Assembly (NCBI GenBank): GCA_947175805.1
Contig: CAMWOF010000022.1
Span: 1-14,279 of the forward strand
Reading direction: 5' to 3'
Length of the DNA: 14,279 nucleotides
From: an uncultured Clostridiaceae bacterium
GTDB lineage: Bacteria; Bacillota; Clostridia; Lachnospirales; Lachnospiraceae
The notes under the pieces were generated by a model. The model made no database searches and was not told where the DNA came from. It worked only from the letters and a program-made list of their open reading frames with translations. Shown in pieces: positions 6,574-14,196 of the stretch. Made by a program: the position numbers and the translations under genes. Position 1 is the first letter of the stretch, and each line of letters begins with the position of its first letter.

Positions 6574-7473
6574 ATGAGAGAGCAGATTGAGACGCTGAAA
6601 AAGGAAAAAAATGCTGCCGTACTGGCGCACTATTATGTAGCAGATGAAGTACAGGAGATAGCAGATTATGTGGGGGATTCTTATTATCTGGCGGAGCTGG
6701 CAACAAAGCTCTCCGCAGATACGATTATATTTTGCGGCGTCTCCTTTATGGGAGAGAGCGCAAAGCTGTTGAATCCTCAAAAGAGGGTTGTGATGGCGGA
6801 GGCAGATGCGGACTGCCCGATGGCGCATATGGTGGATTTGGAGCGGATTGCCAAAATCAGAGACGAATATCCGGATGTGGCAGTTGTCTGCTATGTGAAT
6901 TCCACGGCAGAGATAAAGGCGTATTCTGATGTCTGTGTCACCTCGTCCAATGCTTTAAAAATAGTGAGCAAATTGCCAAATAAAGACATTTTCTTCATTC
7001 CTGACAACCAGCTTGGGCGGTATGTAGCAGCACAGCTTCCGCAGAAGCATTTTATTTTTAATGATGGCTATTGCCATGTACACACGGGAATTGAAAAAGA
7101 GGCAGTATTGAAGGCAAAGGAGTTGCATCCTTTGGCAAAGGTGCTGGCACACCCGGAATGTAAGGAAGAGGTTTTGGAGCTGGCGGATGCCATTGGCTCC
7201 ACGGCGCAGATGATAGATTATGCGACAAATGCCGGTGACAGGGAGTTTATTATATGTACGGAGCTGGGAATATTATATGAGTTGTCCCGTAAGAACCCGG
7301 ATAAAAGGTTTTACGCGCCGACTCATAACCAGTTCTGCTCGAATATGAAGAAGATTACACAGGAGAGCGTGCTTCATGCACTGCAATCTGAAGACGCAGG
7401 CGTTCTTCTGGATACGGCAGTCAGTGAGCGGGCAGGACTTCCTCTAAAGCGCATGCTGGAGTTGGCAAAGTGA
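6574..7473 (+). CDS. nadA: Quinolinate synthase NadA
   Basis: NadA condenses iminoaspartate with dihydroxyacetone phosphate to quinolinate, a step of de novo NAD synthesis. It uses a [4Fe-4S] cluster that is very sensitive to oxygen. The 299-residue product is of the short bacterial type. Three Cys are placed as in the family: Cys81 (DADCPMAHM), Cys167 (GYCHVH) and Cys255 (QFCSNMK). Other Cys such as Cys121 and Cys196 (HPEC) are probably not ligands, since E. coli has Ser in the HPE context. Substrate motifs include AHYYVADEVQ (18-27), GDSYYLA (34-40), YVNSTAEIKA (107-116), VTSSNA, FIPDNQLGRY (141-150) and ADAIGSTAQM (204-213). It lies in its own transcription unit after a clear promoter. The usual partners nadB and nadC are not within the window. 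Confidence 0.96.
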   Translation: MREQIETLKKEKNAAVLAHYYVADEVQEIADYVGDSYYLAELATKLSADTIIFCGVSFMGESAKLLNPQKRVVMAEADADCPMAHMVDLERIAKIRDEYPDVAVVCYVNSTAEIKAYSDVCVTSSNALKIVSKLPNKDIFFIPDNQLGRYVAAQLPQKHFIFNDGYCHVHTGIEKEAVLKAKELHPLAKVLAHPECKEEVLELADAIGSTAQMIDYATNAGDREFIICTELGILYELSRKNPDKRFYAPTHNQFCSNMKKITQESVLHALQSEDAGVLLDTAVSERAGLPLKRMLELAK

Positions 7474-7491
7474 TTTTTGGATTCATATAAT
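7462..7491 (+). promoter_or_regulatory. Possible promoter for cysE inside the nadA 3' end
   Basis: TTGGCA (7462-7467) overlaps the last nadA codons. TATAAT (7486-7491) is a perfect -10, with an 18-nt spacer. Transcription would start near 7498, about 25 nt before the cysE ATG, so the gene could be expressed with or without nadA. Confidence 0.42.
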
Positions 7492-7522
7492 ATAAGAATA
7501 GATTTTTGGGAGAGGCATATCG

Positions 7523-8482
7523 ATGGAGCATTTAAAAGAGAACGAAATATCGGCGTTGGTGTCCGATATTATATGTGATTATGAGCGTGGGCGGGATATT
7601 GATAGAATGGTTACCTTTGACGAGCTGAATAAGCCGGTGATTATTGATATCCTCAACAAGCTGCAACAGATGATATTTCCAGCGCATTTTCATGACAAAT
7701 CTTACCGGGTATATACATTGAAGAATAAGCTGACAATGCTGCTGGAGGATGTGCTTTTTAATTTAAACCGCCAGGTTTCCGTAGCGTTGAAACGCACTCC
7801 TGAATACGCACAGATGGAGGATGCGAAAAGAAACGAGGCAGCCCACCGGATTTGTATCGCTTTTTTTGAGAAGATTCCTAAGATACGGGAATATATTGAG
7901 ATGGATGTGCAGGCGGCATACGAAGGAGACCCGGCGGCTTATAATACGGATGAGATTATTTTTTCTTATCCCGGATTATATGCTATTTTTGTGAACCGCA
8001 TTGCCCATGAGCTTTATTTGCTAAAGGTTCCGATGATACCGCGGGTGATGACGGAGCATGCCCACAGCCTGACCGGTGTGGATATTCATCCGGGAGCTAC
8101 GCTGGGAAAGTATTTTTTTATTGACCATGGTACGGGAATTGTGATTGGTGAGACAACGGTTATCGGTGATCGGGTAAAAATATACCAAGGGGTGACATTG
8201 GGCGCTCTCTCCACCAGAGGCGGACAGAGCTTAAAGCATGTGAAGCGTCATCCTACCATAGAGGACAATGTGATTATCTATTCTGGCGCTTCGATATTAG
8301 GGGGAGATACGGTGATTGGACACAATTCTATCATTGGAGGCAATGCGTTTATTACTGCATCCATACCGGCGGGAACCAGAGTAAGCATTAAAAATCAGGA
8401 GCTAAACTATAATTACAGCGATGGCAGTTCTGTTCAGAGAGTAGATTTAGATCAGGACGACAGCTGGTGCTACGTAATATAA
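7523..8482 (+). CDS. cysE: Serine O-acetyltransferase, long form
   Basis: This enzyme transfers acetyl from acetyl-CoA to serine, giving O-acetylserine, the carbon skeleton for cysteine. The 319-residue protein has a long helical N-terminal domain (about 1-165) and a left-handed beta-helix of hexapeptide repeats (about 170-290). The active-site stretch is VDIHPGATLGKYFFIDHGTG. Asp187 and His202 are 15 residues apart, as are Asp143 and His158 of E. coli CysE, the catalytic pair. GETTVIGDRVKIYQGVTLGA and LGGDTVIGHNSIIGGNAFI continue the helix. The C-terminal tail (DLDQDDSWCYVI) ends in a hydrophobic residue, as in CysE proteins that bind cysteine synthase, though docking here is only a guess. 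GGGAGAGG precedes the ATG. No cysK is adjacent. This longer form resembles the EpsC-like serine acetyltransferases of anaerobes more than the E. coli enzyme. Confidence 0.93.
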   Translation: MEHLKENEISALVSDIICDYERGRDIDRMVTFDELNKPVIIDILNKLQQMIFPAHFHDKSYRVYTLKNKLTMLLEDVLFNLNRQVSVALKRTPEYAQMEDAKRNEAAHRICIAFFEKIPKIREYIEMDVQAAYEGDPAAYNTDEIIFSYPGLYAIFVNRIAHELYLLKVPMIPRVMTEHAHSLTGVDIHPGATLGKYFFIDHGTGIVIGETTVIGDRVKIYQGVTLGALSTRGGQSLKHVKRHPTIEDNVIIYSGASILGGDTVIGHNSIIGGNAFITASIPAGTRVSIKNQELNYNYSDGSSVQRVDLDQDDSWCYVI

Positions 8483-8595
8483 TATTCCAGCCAGCGGCTA
8501 TAGATGTTGGACGCTTGCGGGAGCACGAAGTGCAGAATTATTGTGACTGTTATATAAATAGCATAATAGACTATATTAGATGAAGGGAGAAAGTC

Positions 8596-10503
8596 GTGGA
8601 CTACAATATCCATTACGATGTGGCGGCAGTCATTCTGGCGATGGCGGTGCTGCTGCATTTTTTGAGTAAAAAGAGCATACGGACGGTACAGAGAAGCCTC
8701 TTTGCCTTACTTTTATGGCTTTCTTTTGTGTCATCTGTTCTGGATATTATAACGGTATACTTCAATGTCATGGATATGCCGTTATGGTTTCTCTATACCA
8801 TTAATATATTGTATCTGGCGTTGTTTAACCTGTTGCCTTATACTTATTACCACTATCTGCTTTCCATGGTAAAATCTGAAAAGCAGCGGACATGGGTAGA
8901 CAGTCTGATAGCTATGGTGCCGATGCTTCCTTCCCTGCTTTTGCTTATAACCACGCCGGTTACCCATTGGGTCATATATTATGACAGCACAGGCAGCTAT
9001 TGTCACGGGACTGCCTTTATGTTTCTGTATACAAATGCGTTTTTATATATGCTGCTTTCTTTTATACTTGGCATACGCTACCGTAAGAAATATACAAGAG
9101 GGCAGAAGATTTCTGTTTACTTTTATACGGTCGCATGTCTTGTGGGCATTGTCTCCCAGGTACTTTTGCCGAAGGTGCTGCTGATGCAGTATGTGGTAGC
9201 CATGGCATTGATGCTTTCTTATCTGTCCCTTGCCAATCCGGAAAATGATGAAGACAGGGAATTAGGGATATACAACAGGAACGGTTTTGTCAAAACGGTG
9301 AATGCCTGTATCGTAAAAGGCAGGGACTTTCATGTGCTGGGGATCCGCTGTAATGGCATTTCCTCCCTGCGGGAACAGCTTGGAATAGAGAACACCCGGG
9401 TTTTAATGAAACAGATGGTAGAGCGTTTAGAGACAAAGCTCGGACATGTGAGGCTTTACAGTATTACTGCCACGCAGCTTGCTATCTGTGCCGAGGAGCA
9501 GGCAGAGGATATTCCGGTGCTGATTGACAGTATTCGGGAGAGCATGCAAATGACGGTGGAATTTCATGGCATGGAGATTGTGCTGGGAGTATCTATTTTC
9601 CATTTGGAATATCCGGGAAGCATAGAGACGGTGGAGGAAATTCTGGATGTTTTTGAAAGCTTTGGAGAGCATGAGAGGGAATATCAGAAGGAAGTGTTGG
9701 ATGGTGGCATAATCTTACAGCAGATGCGGCGGGAGAATAAAATCAGCCAGATTATGCAGCGGGGATTGAAAAATCAGATGTTTGAGGTATATTACCAGCC
9801 CATTTATTCTGTAGAGAAAAAGCGGTTTTCCTCTGCGGAGGCGTTGATTCGTTTGCGGGATGAGGAGTTGGGCTATATCAGCCCTGAGGAATTCATTCCG
9901 TTAGCAGAACAGAGCGGCATGATTCTCCAGATAGGTGAGTTTGTATTCAGGGAGGTGTGCCGGATGCTCTCCGAGCATAAGCTCTGGAATTATGGCATGG
10001 ATTACATAGAGGTAAATCTTTCAGCGGTACAGTGCATGCAGCCAAGACTCTATGAGGAGTTGCTTGGCATCATGAATTTTTATGACCTTCCTCATAGCTG
10101 TATCAATTTGGAGATTACAGAAACGGCAACCGTGGTGTCGAAGGAGACGTTGCTGGAAAACATGAAACAGCTTATTGCAGCAGGTCTTACATTTTCCCTG
10201 GATGACTATGGGACAGGCTTTTCCAATCTGACTACGGCTATCCGCTATCCATTCTATCTGGTGAAGCTGGACAAATCCATGTTGTGGTCTGCCATGAAGG
10301 ATAAAAATGCATTGCTGGCACTGAAGCATACAGTATCCATGCTCAAGGATATGAAGGTGCATATTGTCTGTGAAGGTGTAGAGACTCTGGCACAGACGGA
10401 GTTGCTTACCGAGATAGGATGCGACTATTTTCAGGGCTTCTACTATTCCCGGCCGGTGCCCAAAACAGAGTTTCTTTCGCTTGTATGCCCACAAATAAAA
10501 TAA
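8596..10503 (+). CDS. Membrane c-di-GMP phosphodiesterase: 7TM sensor, degenerate GGDEF, intact EAL
   Basis: The 635-residue protein has three parts. Residues 1-213 hold about seven membrane helices, like the 7TM sensor modules on some histidine kinases and GGDEF/EAL proteins. Residues about 220-375 look like a GGDEF domain (LGIYNRNGF start) whose signature is replaced by TATQL at 291-295, so cyclase activity is very unlikely. Residues about 385-630 form an EAL domain with every key residue: Glu415 (EAL), Asn474 (VNLSAVQ), Glu506 and Glu509 (EITE), Asp536-Asp537 (DDYGTG), Lys557, Glu593 (EGVET) and Gln613 (FQGF). Hydrolysis of c-di-GMP to pGpG at the membrane is the expected activity. The start is GTG, with AAGGGAG upstream; the TAA lies just before a strong terminator. 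The 113-nt leader has only a weak promoter candidate, TTGTGA (8541) to CATAAT (8562), with a short 15-nt spacer. Confidence 0.9.
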   Translation: MDYNIHYDVAAVILAMAVLLHFLSKKSIRTVQRSLFALLLWLSFVSSVLDIITVYFNVMDMPLWFLYTINILYLALFNLLPYTYYHYLLSMVKSEKQRTWVDSLIAMVPMLPSLLLLITTPVTHWVIYYDSTGSYCHGTAFMFLYTNAFLYMLLSFILGIRYRKKYTRGQKISVYFYTVACLVGIVSQVLLPKVLLMQYVVAMALMLSYLSLANPENDEDRELGIYNRNGFVKTVNACIVKGRDFHVLGIRCNGISSLREQLGIENTRVLMKQMVERLETKLGHVRLYSITATQLAICAEEQAEDIPVLIDSIRESMQMTVEFHGMEIVLGVSIFHLEYPGSIETVEEILDVFESFGEHEREYQKEVLDGGIILQQMRRENKISQIMQRGLKNQMFEVYYQPIYSVEKKRFSSAEALIRLRDEELGYISPEEFIPLAEQSGMILQIGEFVFREVCRMLSEHKLWNYGMDYIEVNLSAVQCMQPRLYEELLGIMNFYDLPHSCINLEITETATVVSKETLLENMKQLIAAGLTFSLDDYGTGFSNLTTAIRYPFYLVKLDKSMLWSAMKDKNALLALKHTVSMLKDMKVHIVCEGVETLAQTELLTEIGCDYFQGFYYSRPVPKTEFLSLVCPQIK

Positions 10504-10507
10504 AAAC

Positions 10508-10542
10508 GGTGTTGTCACACTAAGCGACAGCACCATTTTTTT
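10508..10542 (+). terminator. Intrinsic terminator after the EAL gene
   Basis: GGTGTTGTC (10508-10516) pairs with GACAGCACC (10526-10534) over 9 bp with one G-T pair and a 9-nt loop, followed by seven T (10536-10542). It starts 4 nt after the stop codon. An A-run on the left (10502-10506) could let it also work on the - strand. Confidence 0.9.
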
Positions 10543-10654
10543 ATAAAATTGTGATATTTTTCGGTAATACTGTTATATTTTTTTAAATACATGTATGCTA
10601 TGTTATGGTCATATTACATCGAAACAATAGATGATTTTGTGTAATGCAAAGAAA

Positions 10655-10666
10655 ATCCGACATATG
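10655..10666 (+). repeat. Leader motif TCCGRCATA, copy 4 (before the MATE gene)
   Basis: ATCCGACATATG is identical over 12 nt to the copy before purO on the other strand (14077-14088). The core (10656-10664) ends 21 nt before ATG 10686 and precedes AGAGGGTG. The upstream AT-rich stretch (10543-10650) has no convincing promoter. Confidence 0.5.
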
Positions 10667-10670
10667 GGAA

Positions 10671-10678
10671 AGAGGGTG
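10671..10678 (+). promoter_or_regulatory. Ribosome binding site that sets the MATE gene start
   Basis: AGAGGGTG lies 7 nt before ATG 10686. The in-frame ATG at 10644 has no such site, and starting there would translate across both the leader motif and this ribosome site. Confidence 0.6.
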
Positions 10679-10685
10679 TATTTGT

Positions 10686-12035
10686 ATGAAGGATATGACA
10701 AAGGGGTATCCGGCAAAGGTGATTATAATGTTTGCGCTGCCGCTGATGGTTGGATTTATTTTTCAGCAGTTTTATAATATAGCGGACAGCAAGATTGTCA
10801 GCCTCTATGTGGGAACGGGCGCATTTGCTGCAGTGGGAGCCACCGGCGTGATTTCCAATGTCCTGATTGGCTTTTTAAATGGTCTGACCCAGGGCTTTTC
10901 CATTCCGATTGCAAACAGCTTCGGGGCAAAGGACGAGGGGCGCATGCGGAAGAATGTGGCAGGGACGATAGTTCTGGCGCTCAGCACATCCATTGTCCTT
11001 ACCATTGCAGGGCTGATTTGGATTCAGGATATTCTTGTACTGTTACATACCCCCGATGATATCATGGAGACGGCGTTGAATTACGTGAGGATTATCCTGA
11101 TTGGCATTACGTTTACCGCCCTTTATAATATGTGTGCTAATATCCTGCGGGCGGTGGGGGACAGCCGGACACCGGTATATAGCCTGTTGATTGCAGTTGT
11201 AATGAATATTGCGCTGGATCTTTTATTTGTACGGGTATTTGACTGGGGAATTGAGGGAGCTGCGGTGGCAACGGTGATTGCCCAGGCGGTAGCAGCGCTG
11301 CTCTGCGGGTTTATTCTTATTGCACGTTTTCGGGAAATCCTTCCGAAACGGGAGTCATGGAAGGCTGAGGGCGCGATATACAGTGAGTTGATTACCACTG
11401 GTCTTTCTATGGGGCTGATGTCCTGCATCGTCCATATTGGAACCGTGGTGCTCCAAGGTGCGATTAACAGCTTGGGAACATTGTATGTGACGGCGCACAC
11501 TGCGGCGCGAAAAGTGTTCGATGTATTAACGATGACATTATATACGATTTCGCTAGCGATGACTACCTATGTGAGTCAGAATACCGGTGCAGGCAGACCG
11601 GATAGGGTAAGGCAGGGCGTCAGGCATGCGCTTTTGATTGTCAGCGGCATTACCACAGTCTTGATTATTGTCTGCTTAACAGGGGGCAGAGCGGTTTTAC
11701 AGTGGATTACCACTTCAAAGGATGCAGTCACTATTGATGCCGCAGTCATGTACTTGCAAATCAGCATTGTGTTCTTTTATGTGTTAGGCCCTCTGATGGT
11801 GCTCCGCTGTTCTCTGCAGGGAATGGGCAGAAAGGTGATTCCTGTATGCTCCAGTATATTGGAGATGACGGTAAAGGTGTTATCGGCAAAGTTCTTTGTG
11901 CCGGCGTTTGGTTATGTGGGGGTTGCGTATACGGAGCCAATTAGCTGGGTTGTGATGCTGGTGCTGCTTGCTGGAGCCTATATACTCAAAAAACCTGAGA
12001 AGCATATGTCCTCGGAGAGGTTAAATGAAAGCTGA
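10686..12035 (+). CDS. MATE family multidrug/toxin efflux transporter
   Basis: MATE proteins export drugs, dyes or metabolites from the cytoplasm using a sodium or proton gradient. From ATG 10686 the product has 449 residues, the normal length, and about twelve membrane helices. MTKGYPAKVIIMFALPLMVG and FQQFYNIADSKIVSLYVG at the N-terminus are typical, as is ILRAVGDSRTPVYSLLIAVV near the middle of the first half. The second half repeats that pattern as SLQGMGRKVIPVCSSILEM, reflecting the known two-fold repeat of the family. The start was set from the ribosome site at 10671-10678 and from family alignment by eye; the upstream ATG at 10644 would add 14 unsupported residues. It stands alone between the EAL terminator and a convergent purine operon. 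The exported substrate cannot be predicted. Confidence 0.93.
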   Translation: MKDMTKGYPAKVIIMFALPLMVGFIFQQFYNIADSKIVSLYVGTGAFAAVGATGVISNVLIGFLNGLTQGFSIPIANSFGAKDEGRMRKNVAGTIVLALSTSIVLTIAGLIWIQDILVLLHTPDDIMETALNYVRIILIGITFTALYNMCANILRAVGDSRTPVYSLLIAVVMNIALDLLFVRVFDWGIEGAAVATVIAQAVAALLCGFILIARFREILPKRESWKAEGAIYSELITTGLSMGLMSCIVHIGTVVLQGAINSLGTLYVTAHTAARKVFDVLTMTLYTISLAMTTYVSQNTGAGRPDRVRQGVRHALLIVSGITTVLIIVCLTGGRAVLQWITTSKDAVTIDAAVMYLQISIVFFYVLGPLMVLRCSLQGMGRKVIPVCSSILEMTVKVLSAKFFVPAFGYVGVAYTEPISWVVMLVLLAGAYILKKPEKHMSSERLNES

Positions 12036-12090
12036 TTTATGTATAGACTGATGAAAATCTGCATAGCTTGATGAAAAGAATAAAAGACAT

Positions 12091-12135
12091 AAAAATGCCC
12101 CTGTGCTGTCCCTTGTCGGAAATCAGCGCAGGGGC
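12091..12135 (-). terminator. Terminator of the purine operon, in the convergent gap
   Basis: GCCCCTGTGCTG (12097-12108) pairs with CAGCGCAGGGGC (12124-12135) over 12 bp with one G-T pair and a 15-nt loop. On the - strand the stem is followed by A and five T (complement of 12091-12096), so it ends the purO operon. On the + strand only GTTTGCTT follows, so any stop for the MATE transcript would be weaker. Confidence 0.85.
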
Positions 12136-12148
12136 GTTTGCTTGTGTA

Positions 12149-13327
12149 TTAGTGATGAAACAGCCGAATTCCGGTAAATGCCATAACCATATCGTACTGG
12201 TCGCAGCAGGCAATCACTAAATCGTCCCGCACTGAGCCTCCGGGCTGCGCAATATACTTGACACCGCTCTTATATGCCCGCTCTATGTTGTCGGAGAATG
12301 GGAAAAAGGCATCGGAGCCAAGGGTCACATCCTGGTTGCCGTCCAGCCAGGCGCGTTTTTCTTCCCTGGTAAATACAGGCGGCTTTACCTTGAATCGCTT
12401 TTGCCACTCGCCATCCCGGAGTACATCCTCATACTCATCGCCGATATAAACGTCAATCGTATTATCCCTGTCCGCTCTGCCAAGCCCTTCTGCAAACTGC
12501 AGTCCCATCACCTGGGGCGCCTGACGCAGATACCAGTTATCCGCCTTTTGTCCTGCCAGTCTGGTGCAGTGGATTCGCGACTGCTGCCCGGCGCCGATGC
12601 CGATGGCCTGACCGCCCTTTACATAGCATACGGAATTGGACTGCGTGTATTTCAGCGTAATCAGGGAAATCTTGATATCTATCAGCGCAGATGCAGGGAT
12701 TTCTTTATTTACAGTGACGATGTTGGATAATAATTCTGCGTCAATATCTAATTCATTTCGTCCCTGCTCAAAAGTGATGCCGTAGACCTGCTTGCGCTCA
12801 AGCTGGGCAGGTACATATGCCGGGTCAATCTGGATGATATTGTAGCCGCCTTTTTTCTTTTCCTTTAAGAGTGACAATGCCTCCTCGGTATAACCTGGAG
12901 CAATGACGCCATCGGACACCTCACGCTTAATGAGCCTTGCGGTATCCTTGTCGCATACATCTGACAGGGCAATAAAATCCCCGAAGGAGGACATGCGGTC
13001 AGCCCCTCTTGCCCTAGCGTAGGCACATGCCAGGGGAGATAACTCTCCTAAATCATCCACCCAGTAAATTTTAGCAAGCGTCTCATCCAGCGGAAGCCCT
13101 ACGGCAGCCCCCGCAGGGGAAACATGCTTAAATGATGTGGCAGCAGGAAGCCCGGTTGCCTCTTTTAATTCCTTTACAAGCTGCCAGCCGTTAAAGGCGT
13201 CCAGAAAATTGATATAGCCCGGCTTTCCGTTTAGGACAGTGACAGGAAGGTCGCTCCCGTCCTCCATAAAAATGCGGGAAGGCTTTTGATTCGGATTGCA
13301 TCCGTATTTTAATTGGATTTCATTCAT
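12149..13327 (-). CDS. purH: Stand-alone AICAR formyltransferase (PurH C-terminal domain without the cyclohydrolase domain)
   Basis: This enzyme adds a formyl group from 10-formyl-tetrahydrofolate to AICAR, giving FAICAR, the ninth step of IMP synthesis. The 392-residue protein matches only the transformylase part of bifunctional PurH (usually over 500 residues); the N-terminal MGS-like cyclohydrolase domain is absent. Family marks in order are KYGCNPNQKP (7-16), FKHVSPAGAAVG (66-77) with the catalytic Lys67-His68 pair, Asn231 in TQSNSV, GIGAGQQSR (243-251), SDAFFPFSD (338-346), QPGGSVRD (361-368) and FTGIRLFHH at the end. AGGAGG (complement of 13337-13342) precedes the ATG. It is the second gene of a - strand pair, 18 nt after the purO gene that supplies the missing activity. 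The symbol purH is used for homology only. Confidence 0.95.
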   Translation of the reverse strand: MNEIQLKYGCNPNQKPSRIFMEDGSDLPVTVLNGKPGYINFLDAFNGWQLVKELKEATGLPAATSFKHVSPAGAAVGLPLDETLAKIYWVDDLGELSPLACAYARARGADRMSSFGDFIALSDVCDKDTARLIKREVSDGVIAPGYTEEALSLLKEKKKGGYNIIQIDPAYVPAQLERKQVYGITFEQGRNELDIDAELLSNIVTVNKEIPASALIDIKISLITLKYTQSNSVCYVKGGQAIGIGAGQQSRIHCTRLAGQKADNWYLRQAPQVMGLQFAEGLGRADRDNTIDVYIGDEYEDVLRDGEWQKRFKVKPPVFTREEKRAWLDGNQDVTLGSDAFFPFSDNIERAYKSGVKYIAQPGGSVRDDLVIACCDQYDMVMAFTGIRLFHH

Positions 13328-13345
13328 TTTAAAATTCCTCCTTGG

Positions 13346-14059
13346 TTATTGGTTCTTATTGATAATCCTTGTTTCAGCGGCACCAGTAGCAATGTCGGTA
13401 AAGCGGACAAAGAGAGATACTTTATTATCAGCGTTTAAGCTGTCCCAGATAAGAGAAGTAAACGCATCAATGTCACTGCCGATGCCCACGGTCTTTGGTT
13501 CTCCCTCAAAGCTTGGGAGAGGTTCCCCGTCCTGTGCATAGGTGTGGATAAAATGTCCCTCGCCTGCTGCCGGATTCTCGTAGGTAAAGGTAAAACGGCG
13601 GCAGGAATCCGGATTGCCGTGATTGCTTTTCAGGATGGACATTGCATAGTTAAAGCTGCCCTCCGCAATGTGCAGCACGCCGGAGATTCTCGGCGTATAA
13701 TTCGGCGCATCCGGTTCAAATGTCCGGGAGCGCAGGGACTGTTCAAAGGTAAGCCCCTTTGCCAACCCCTCATAGACCGTATCTGTCTGGTCACCGTTTG
13801 TGACAATCGTTTTATCTCCCAGTACGCGGACCGGCGCATATATAATCAGGCTCGGATCCTCCATTTTGGATTCATCAAACGCCTGGGTGCGGATACCCTG
13901 TCCATCGGTGACAAAGATGCGGTTCCGGCTGTTTTCGCTCCGACCCATAATAAAGTAGGCGGTGACAGCTTTTTTGCCATCCGGCGTTCTGCCTATTACA
14001 ATGCCTCGTCCCGGATATGAGTTGTTCTTCAGTTCTTCTTCCAATGAAATCTTGTTCAT
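13346..14059 (-). CDS. purO: IMP cyclohydrolase, PurO type
   Basis: PurO closes the ring of FAICAR to give IMP, the last step of de novo purine synthesis. The 237-residue protein belongs to the PurO-type IMP cyclohydrolase family (the IMP_cyclohyd domain), first described in archaea and unrelated to the PurH N-terminal domain. Characteristic stretches are YPGRGIVIGR (15-24), YFIMGRSENSRNR (35-47), NGDQTDT (88-94) and FEPDAPNYTPRISG (114-127). AGGAGG (complement of 14068-14073) lies about 8 nt before the ATG. It heads the two-gene operon with the AICAR formyltransferase, so the pair replaces one bifunctional PurH. The - strand leader shows no strong promoter; TTGCAT (complement of 14119-14124) and TAAGAT (complement of 14096-14101), 17 nt apart, are a weak candidate. 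Confidence 0.9.
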   Translation of the reverse strand: MNKISLEEELKNNSYPGRGIVIGRTPDGKKAVTAYFIMGRSENSRNRIFVTDGQGIRTQAFDESKMEDPSLIIYAPVRVLGDKTIVTNGDQTDTVYEGLAKGLTFEQSLRSRTFEPDAPNYTPRISGVLHIAEGSFNYAMSILKSNHGNPDSCRRFTFTYENPAAGEGHFIHTYAQDGEPLPSFEGEPKTVGIGSDIDAFTSLIWDSLNADNKVSLFVRFTDIATGAAETRIINKNQ

Positions 14060-14076
14060 ATAGTTTTCCTCCTAAT

Positions 14077-14088
14077 CATATGTCGGAT
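14077..14088 (-). repeat. Leader motif TCCGRCATA, copy 5 (before purO, - strand)
   Basis: On the - strand this reads ATCCGACATATG, the same 12-mer as before the MATE gene. The core (14079-14087) ends 19 nt before the purO ATG, and the AGGAGG ribosome site follows a few bases later. Confidence 0.5.
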
Positions 14089-14167
14089 GCAAATTATCTT
14101 AAGGGATAGTTGTAAGAAATGCAAGTCCAAGATGGCAAAAACCGTGAAAAAACAGAATTGTTATAGA

Positions 14168-14196
14168 TTGCAGGTTTATTGTGATAGACATATGAT
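14168..14196 (+). promoter_or_regulatory. Outward + strand promoter at the right edge
   Basis: TTGCAG (14168-14173) and TATGAT (14191-14196) are 17 nt apart, with transcription expected near 14203 toward the right edge. It is divergent from purO and probably serves a gene outside the window. No coding region starts within the last 80 nt. Confidence 0.45.

Noticed and set aside
8522..8533. GCAC-GAA-GTGC hairpin after cysE
   Set aside because: It has only a 4-bp stem and no T-run, so I do not call it a terminator.
8483..8595. c-di-GMP riboswitch before the EAL gene
   Set aside because: The gap is 113 nt and I see neither the GEMM-type conserved bases nor a long expression-platform hairpin.
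10549..10579. Possible MATE promoter TTGTGA with TATATT
   Set aside because: The -35 matches poorly and the 19-nt spacer is long, in an AT-rich stretch where such matches arise by chance.
10644..10685. Upstream ATG for the MATE gene
   Set aside because: It lacks a ribosome site, adds 14 residues not typical of MATE proteins, and would place the leader motif and the good ribosome site inside the coding region.
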